From Alphaproteobacteria bacterium (GTDB lineage Bacteria > Pseudomonadota > Alphaproteobacteria > Rhizobiales > Xanthobacteraceae), in assembly GCA_005883445.1 (NCBI GenBank), contig VAZL01000326.1, positions 2,206 to 12,559 on the forward strand: a stretch of DNA of 10,354 bases, given 5' to 3'. Each line of letters opens with the position of its first letter. Position 1 is the stretch's first letter. Below the pieces are notes generated by a model, which was not told where the DNA came from, searched no databases, and saw nothing but the letters and a program-made list of their open reading frames with translations. Both the position numbers and the translations under genes were made by a program. Positions 6,366-10,354 of the stretch are shown piece by piece.

Positions 6366-7235
6366 ATGAGCAAAGCTGCGTCGATGCAGGCGGGCTTGAG
6401 GCGCGGCCTGCCGTCCCGCGATGGGTTGACGGCTTGGCTGCTGGTCGCGCCGGCCGTCCTCTGCATTACCGTGCTGTTCATCGTTCCGATCGGCTACGTG
6501 CTCCTGCTCAGCGTCACCGATCCGACGGTGTCGCTCGATCATTACCGCCGCTTCTTCACCGTTCCGCTCTATGCCAACGTGATGGTCAACACGTTCCGGA
6601 CGTCGTTGATCGTGACGCTGGCGTGCCTCGCGCTCGGCTATCCGCTGGCCTACGTGATGGCGCGACGCAACGACGCCGTGGCCGTCGTCTTTCTCGTCGC
6701 GGTGGGCTTGAGCTTCTGGACCGGCTTCGTGGTCCGCACTTATGCCTGGCTGATCATTCTCGGCAACAAGGGGCCGCTCGCGGCCACTTACGCCTTGGCC
6801 GGATGGGGCAAGCCGCCGCAACTCCTGTTCACCTCGTTCAGCTCGACGCTCGGCATGACCCACGTCCTGCTCCCCTACATGGTGCTGGCGCTCTATGGCG
6901 TCATGCGCAAGATCGATCCCTCCTATATGCGCGCCGCCGAGGGCCTCGGCGCGCGTCCCTTCGGCGCATTCCGCCTCGTTTTCTTGCCCCTCAGCCTGCC
7001 CGGGATCGTCAACGGCTGCGTGCTCGTGTTCACCATGTGCCTCGGCTTCTACATCACCCCGATCCTGCTCGGCACGCCCAAGGACATGATGATCTCCCAA
7101 CTCATCAGCCAGCAGATCGAGGATCTGCTGGCCTGGGGCTTTGCCTCGGCGATCGCGGTCGTCCTGCTGGCGTGCACGCTCGTGCTGCTCGCCGTCTACA
7201 ATCGCTTTGCCGGCTTGGATCGGCTGTGGGGATAA
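6366..7235 (+). CDS. Pot-type ABC transporter permease (PotB-like)
   Basis: Inner-membrane permease subunit of a spermidine/putrescine-type ABC importer; 289 residues. About six membrane helices are visible, near residues 23-48, 78-98, 104-130, 163-180, 214-236 and 257-278. The cytoplasmic EAA loop that docks on the ATPase lies at about 188-214: YMRAAEGLGARPF, then FLPLSLPGI. ATG 6366 follows a weak GGCGAG site; an internal Met at residue 7 is a less likely start. The stop is 5 nt before the next permease gene, so the two are one operon. With the divergent binding protein and the ATPase at the right edge it makes a complete importer. The PotB-like position (first permease, no long N-terminal extension) is inferred from order and sequence style. 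Confidence 0.93.
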   Translation: MSKAASMQAGLRRGLPSRDGLTAWLLVAPAVLCITVLFIVPIGYVLLLSVTDPTVSLDHYRRFFTVPLYANVMVNTFRTSLIVTLACLALGYPLAYVMARRNDAVAVVFLVAVGLSFWTGFVVRTYAWLIILGNKGPLAATYALAGWGKPPQLLFTSFSSTLGMTHVLLPYMVLALYGVMRKIDPSYMRAAEGLGARPFGAFRLVFLPLSLPGIVNGCVLVFTMCLGFYITPILLGTPKDMMISQLISQQIEDLLAWGFASAIAVVLLACTLVLLAVYNRFAGLDRLWG

Positions 7236-7240
7236 GGGCG

Positions 7241-8032
7241 ATGGCGCGTCAGGTCCCGCTCCTATTGGCATCGCTCGCCGCGATCTTTCTGATCGCGCCC
7301 ATGGCGATCATCGTGCCGATGTCGTTCTCGAAGGCGATCTCGTTCGAGTTTCCGCCGCCGGGTTATTGGACCGGCTATTACGCCCAATACTTCTCGAGCC
7401 ATTCGTGGCTCGAGGCCACCGCCAACTCCTTCATCATCGCGTTCGCATCGATGGCGCTCACGCTGATCGCGGCGCTGCCCGCCGCCTTCGGCTTCGTGCG
7501 CTACCGCTTCCACGGCAAGAGCATGCTCAACCTCGTCATGATGTTGCCGATCATCGTGCCCGCGGTCGTGAGCGCGCTCGGCTATTACAGCTTCTTGAGC
7601 CCCTTGCGTCTGGTGGGCACCCACGCCGGCATGATCGTCGCGCACAGCGTGTTGTCGATACCCGTCGCCTTCCTGGTCGTCGCCGCCGCGCTCAAGGGCT
7701 TCGACCGCAACCTCGAACGCGCCGCCATGAGCGCCGGGGCGGGTCCGCTGCGCACCTTCCTCTGGGTGACGCTGCCGGTGCTGCGCCCCGCAATTCTGGT
7801 CGGCGCGCTGTTCGCGTTCCTGCACTCCTTCAACGAAGCGGTGGTCGCGATCTTCATCGCCGGCCGCGACGCGTCGACCCTGCCGAAAAAGATGTTCGAA
7901 TCGATCCGCCTCGAATCCGATCCCGTCATCGCCGTGGTGTCGACGCTGCTCACGGGCGCGGTGCTGCTCGGCGTTTTGATCTCGTTGCTCTTTCGACAAC
8001 GGCCGCCCAGGGGTGAACGATATGCAGCTTGA
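7241..8032 (+). CDS. Pot-type ABC transporter permease (PotC-like)
   Basis: Second inner-membrane permease subunit of the same importer; 263 residues. The first helix is at about residues 6-28, followed by the periplasmic segment FEFPPPGYWTGYYAQYF (35-51), typical of PotC-type proteins. Further helices lie near 62-85, 97-118, 130-150, 184-206 and 229-251. The EAA loop is at about 158-184: LERAAMSAGAGPLRTF, then TLPVLRPAI. ATG 7241 follows AAGGG. The same frame is open upstream as far as 6347, but that part lies over the first permease gene and does not look like protein of this family. The 3' end overlaps the acyl-CoA synthetase start by 11 nt. Confidence 0.93.
   Translation: MARQVPLLLASLAAIFLIAPMAIIVPMSFSKAISFEFPPPGYWTGYYAQYFSSHSWLEATANSFIIAFASMALTLIAALPAAFGFVRYRFHGKSMLNLVMMLPIIVPAVVSALGYYSFLSPLRLVGTHAGMIVAHSVLSIPVAFLVVAAALKGFDRNLERAAMSAGAGPLRTFLWVTLPVLRPAILVGALFAFLHSFNEAVVAIFIAGRDASTLPKKMFESIRLESDPVIAVVSTLLTGAVLLGVLISLLFRQRPPRGERYAA
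8009..8016 (+). promoter_or_regulatory. Shine-Dalgarno site deciding the acyl-CoA synthetase start
   Basis: AGGGGTGA, close to the anti-16S consensus AGGAGGTGA, ends five bases before ATG 8022 and lies inside the permease gene. It favours ATG 8022 over the in-frame GTG at 8013, which is itself part of the site. Confidence 0.6.
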
Positions 8033-10082
8033 TCCGCTGGTCAAACCTCGTTCGGTTGCAATCGTCGGAGCCACCGATCGCGTCGGTCCCGCGCGCTCCG
8101 TCATCGAGTCGCTCGGCGCGATCGGCTTTGCCGGAGCGATCTATCCGGTCAACCCCAAGTATCAAACCGTCCGCAATCTCGTCTGCTACCCGAGCCTGAC
8201 CGATCTGCCAGAGGCGCCCGACATCGTCGGCGCCGCCGTCATCTACGACGCCGGCTTCGCCGAGCTCGGCGAGGATGGGGCGCGCCAGCAAGCCGAAATC
8301 GCGGATCTATGCCGCGAGGCGGGCATGGCTGTGTGCGGGCCGAACTGCATGGGCATCCTCAATCCGACCGCGCGCTCGACCACCTACAAGCAGACCGTGA
8401 TGGATCCGAACGGCCTTGCCGGCAATATCGGAATCGTGTCGCAGAGCGGCTCGGTCTGCATCGCGCTCCTGTCCGATCTGCGCCGCTATGGCATCAGCCT
8501 CTCGGTCTCGGCCGGCAACGAGGCCGTCACCCGAACGGTCGACTATCTCGAATATCTCATCGACGATCCCGCCACCAAGGTGATCGCGACGTTCACCGAG
8601 ACGGTGCGCGAGCCCGAGCGCTACGTCGCCGCGCTCGACCGCGCCGCCGCCGCCGGAAAGCCGGTGGTCGTGCTCAAGGTGGGACGCACGGAGCGCACGC
8701 AGCGCGCGATCACGAGCCATACCGGCGGGCTCGCCGGGGAATCGCGGGTGTTCTCGGAAGTGTTGAAGGCGCATCGCGCGATCGAGGTGAGCGACCTCGA
8801 CGAGATGAGCGAGGTGCTGGCGGTGTGCCAAGGCGAGCGTTGGCCGCGCGGCAGGGGAATTTCGGTGGTGACCGGCTCCGGCGGCCTCGCCGAGATGATC
8901 CTCGACAACGCCACCGCCGCGGGCTTGGACCTTCCCGCGCTCTCGCCCACCGAGCGCGCCGAGGCCGAACGCGTGATCGGCCGCATCACCGGCGACGGCA
9001 ACCCGTTCGACGCCTGGGGCAACGGCGACTACGCCGTCAACCTGCCGCACGCGATGTCGGTCGTGAACGACAGCGCGCGCATCGCGGCGATCGTCTATTG
9101 CGCGGACACCGGCAACGAGGGACAGCTCGGTCATCCCGGGCGCGTGCTGGAAAACGTGAAGATGCTGGTCGAGGCCGCGCAGCGCTCGCACAAGCCGCAT
9201 TACCTCATGAGTTCGCGGCCGGGGGTGATGAACGTGCGGCAGGCCAAAGCGCTGCGCGAAGCCGGCCTCGTGCAGATCGGCGGCACGCGCCAGGGCCTTG
9301 GCGCGATCGACCGGGTCGCGCGCTACATGATGGGGCAAAAGCCGGTGCGGACGTCGGCGAACCGCCGCGGCCCGCAGCTCGCCGACCTCATCGCGGCACG
9401 GCCGGGACGGCGCACCATCAACGAATACGATTCGAAGCGGCTGTTGTCGGGCTTCGGCGTGCCGGTCACGCGCGAAGCTCGCGTCGCGACGATCGCGGAG
9501 GCAAAAAACGCCGCGCGCGAGCTGAGCTATCCCGTCGTGCTCAAGGCGCTGTCGGACGACATCGCGCACAAGACCGAGCTTGGCCTCGTCGCCGTCGGCC
9601 TCAAGAACGGCGAGGAGCTTGCGCACGCCTTCGCACGGTTGAGCGAGCGTCTCGACCGACTCGATCCGCCGCCCTCGGAGCGCGCATTCCTGGTGCAGCA
9701 GTTCGTCGCCGACGGCGTCGAGCTTTTCGCCGGCGTCTCGCGCGATCCCGATTTCGGCCTGTCGCTCGCCGTCGGCATGGGCGGCACGGCCATCGAAGTC
9801 ACCCGCGACTTTGCGCTGCGCATGCTGCCGCTGCGCGAGGGCGACGCCGAAGCGATGATCGCCGAGGTGCGCGGCGCGGCGCTGCTGGCATCGGTGCGCG
9901 GCCGGCCGGCGGCCGATGTCGGCAGCGTCGTCGCCTGTCTCGAGGCGCTCGCGGACTTCGCCGAACAGAACGCCGATGTTCTCGACGAAGTCGATCTCAA
10001 CCCGATCAAGGCGCTGCCGCAGGGGCGCGGTTGTGTCGTCGTCGATGCGCTGATCGTCGCGAGAGCCCCGGCGCGGGGATGA
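8022..10082 (+). CDS. NDP-forming acyl-CoA synthetase (acetate--CoA ligase family, fused alpha-beta)
   Basis: Cytoplasmic enzyme of the ADP/NDP-forming acyl-CoA synthetase family, which interconverts carboxylate, CoA and ATP with acyl-CoA, ADP and phosphate through phosphohistidine; 686 residues. Domains in order: CoA-binding Rossmann-like domain (about 7-100, SVAIVGATDRVG, YPVNPKY); two succinyl-CoA-synthetase-like flavodoxin domains (about 120-440), with GIVSQSGSV and SHTGGLAGE; and an ATP-grasp domain (about 465-680), starting NEYDSKRLLSGFGVP and ending EVDLNPIKALP. Both expected phosphate-relay histidines are present: His233 in SHTGG and His516 in AHKTELG. No GNAT acetyltransferase domain is attached, unlike Pat-type proteins. 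It overlaps the upstream permease gene by 11 nt and ends 3 nt before the ATPase gene, so it is built into the transporter operon. The acyl substrate cannot be told; relatives use acetate, longer acids or aromatic acids. Confidence 0.92.
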   Translation: MQLDPLVKPRSVAIVGATDRVGPARSVIESLGAIGFAGAIYPVNPKYQTVRNLVCYPSLTDLPEAPDIVGAAVIYDAGFAELGEDGARQQAEIADLCREAGMAVCGPNCMGILNPTARSTTYKQTVMDPNGLAGNIGIVSQSGSVCIALLSDLRRYGISLSVSAGNEAVTRTVDYLEYLIDDPATKVIATFTETVREPERYVAALDRAAAAGKPVVVLKVGRTERTQRAITSHTGGLAGESRVFSEVLKAHRAIEVSDLDEMSEVLAVCQGERWPRGRGISVVTGSGGLAEMILDNATAAGLDLPALSPTERAEAERVIGRITGDGNPFDAWGNGDYAVNLPHAMSVVNDSARIAAIVYCADTGNEGQLGHPGRVLENVKMLVEAAQRSHKPHYLMSSRPGVMNVRQAKALREAGLVQIGGTRQGLGAIDRVARYMMGQKPVRTSANRRGPQLADLIAARPGRRTINEYDSKRLLSGFGVPVTREARVATIAEAKNAARELSYPVVLKALSDDIAHKTELGLVAVGLKNGEELAHAFARLSERLDRLDPPPSERAFLVQQFVADGVELFAGVSRDPDFGLSLAVGMGGTAIEVTRDFALRMLPLREGDAEAMIAEVRGAALLASVRGRPAADVGSVVACLEALADFAEQNADVLDEVDLNPIKALPQGRGCVVVDALIVARAPARG

Positions 10083-10085
10083 TCC

Positions 10086-10354
10086 GTGGCCTATCTTCGC
10101 CTGCGCCAAGTCGTGAAATCGTACGACGGCAGGAGCAACGCCGTCGACGATGTCTCGCTCGACGTCGGGCGTGGGGAATTCGTCACGTTGCTGGGCCCGA
10201 GCGGCTCCGGCAAGACCACCACGCTGCTGATGATCGCCGGGTTCGAGACTCCGACCAGCGGCGTCATCGAACTCGATGGACACGATCTCGTTCGCAGCAA
10301 GCCCTACGAGCGCAATATCGGCATGGTGTTCCAGAACTATGCCCTGTTCCCGCA
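10086..10354 (+). CDS. Pot-type ABC transporter ATP-binding protein (PotA-like); 3' end outside the window
   Basis: ATPase subunit that would power the importer formed by the two permeases and the divergent binding protein. Only the first 89 codons are present. It has the Walker A motif GPSGSGKT at residues 37-44, followed by [15 protein letters not shown], and the Q-loop segment VFQNYALFP at 81-89. These match the polyamine/iron/sulfate-type ATPases (CUT1/PotA-like). The likely start is GTG 10086, three bases after the acyl-CoA synthetase stop, with GGGG at 10075-10078 as the ribosome site. The signature LSGGQ, Walker B and any C-terminal TOBE domain lie beyond the edge. Confidence 0.92.
   Translation, partial: MAYLRLRQVVKSYDGRSNAVDDVSLDVGRGEFVTLLGPSGSGKTTTLLMIAGFETPTSGVIELDGHDLVRSKPYERNIGMVFQNYALFP

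Noticed and set aside
6347..7240. In-frame upstream extension of the second permease, suggesting a fused larger protein
   Set aside because: The extension overlaps the first permease in another frame and its translation is Arg-rich and unlike a membrane protein. ATG 7241 has its own AAGGG site.
8307..10283. Open frame of 658 codons on the minus strand opposite the acyl-CoA synthetase
   Set aside because: Low-complexity Arg/His/Ala/Asp composition and no recognisable family; the plus-strand gene has complete domain order and active-site histidines.

Overview
The window is high-GC DNA with tightly packed genes, short gaps and good Shine-Dalgarno sites. It looks like a chromosomal segment of a metabolically versatile proteobacterium. 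A Bug/TctC-type binding protein, a Pot-type ABC transporter and an NDP-forming acyl-CoA synthetase together suggest an alphaproteobacterium (Hyphomicrobiales-like) or a betaproteobacterium. That placement is inference from gene content and style, not from a marker gene. I saw no rRNA, tRNA, CRISPR array, insertion sequence or phage gene.

Region 1 (1-2742, + strand) is a 2-oxoacid dehydrogenase operon: the 3' part of E1 alpha, complete E1 beta (8-nt overlap) and complete E2. The family is most like pyruvate dehydrogenase. No E3 (dihydrolipoamide dehydrogenase) gene is visible. The E2 is short and carries Thr where the usual HxxxDG active-site motif has Asp.

Region 2 (2864-6269, - strand) is a run of three genes that all encode exported proteins. 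In transcription order they are a Pot/PotD-type ABC substrate-binding protein with a twin-arginine-like signal, a signal-peptide-bearing acetamidase/formamidase-family protein, and a Bug/TctC-type solute-binding protein. The amidase-family protein contains an ungapped C-terminal tandem duplication (68-residue period), the most unusual structural signal in the window.

Region 3 (6366 to the right edge, + strand) runs divergently from region 2 across a 96-bp intergenic region. It encodes two Pot-type permeases, an NDP-forming acyl-CoA synthetase and the start of the ABC ATPase. The synthetase lies between the permeases and the ATPase, with an 11-nt overlap on one side and a 3-nt gap on the other, so it is probably co-translated with the transporter.

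Working model (inference): regions 2 and 3 form one uptake and catabolism locus. An amide-type compound would be cleaved in the periplasm, solute would be taken up by the Pot-like ABC importer, and a carboxylate would be activated to a CoA thioester in the cytoplasm. The adjacent 2-oxoacid dehydrogenase may be related or may simply be a neighbour. No substrate can be read from the sequence.
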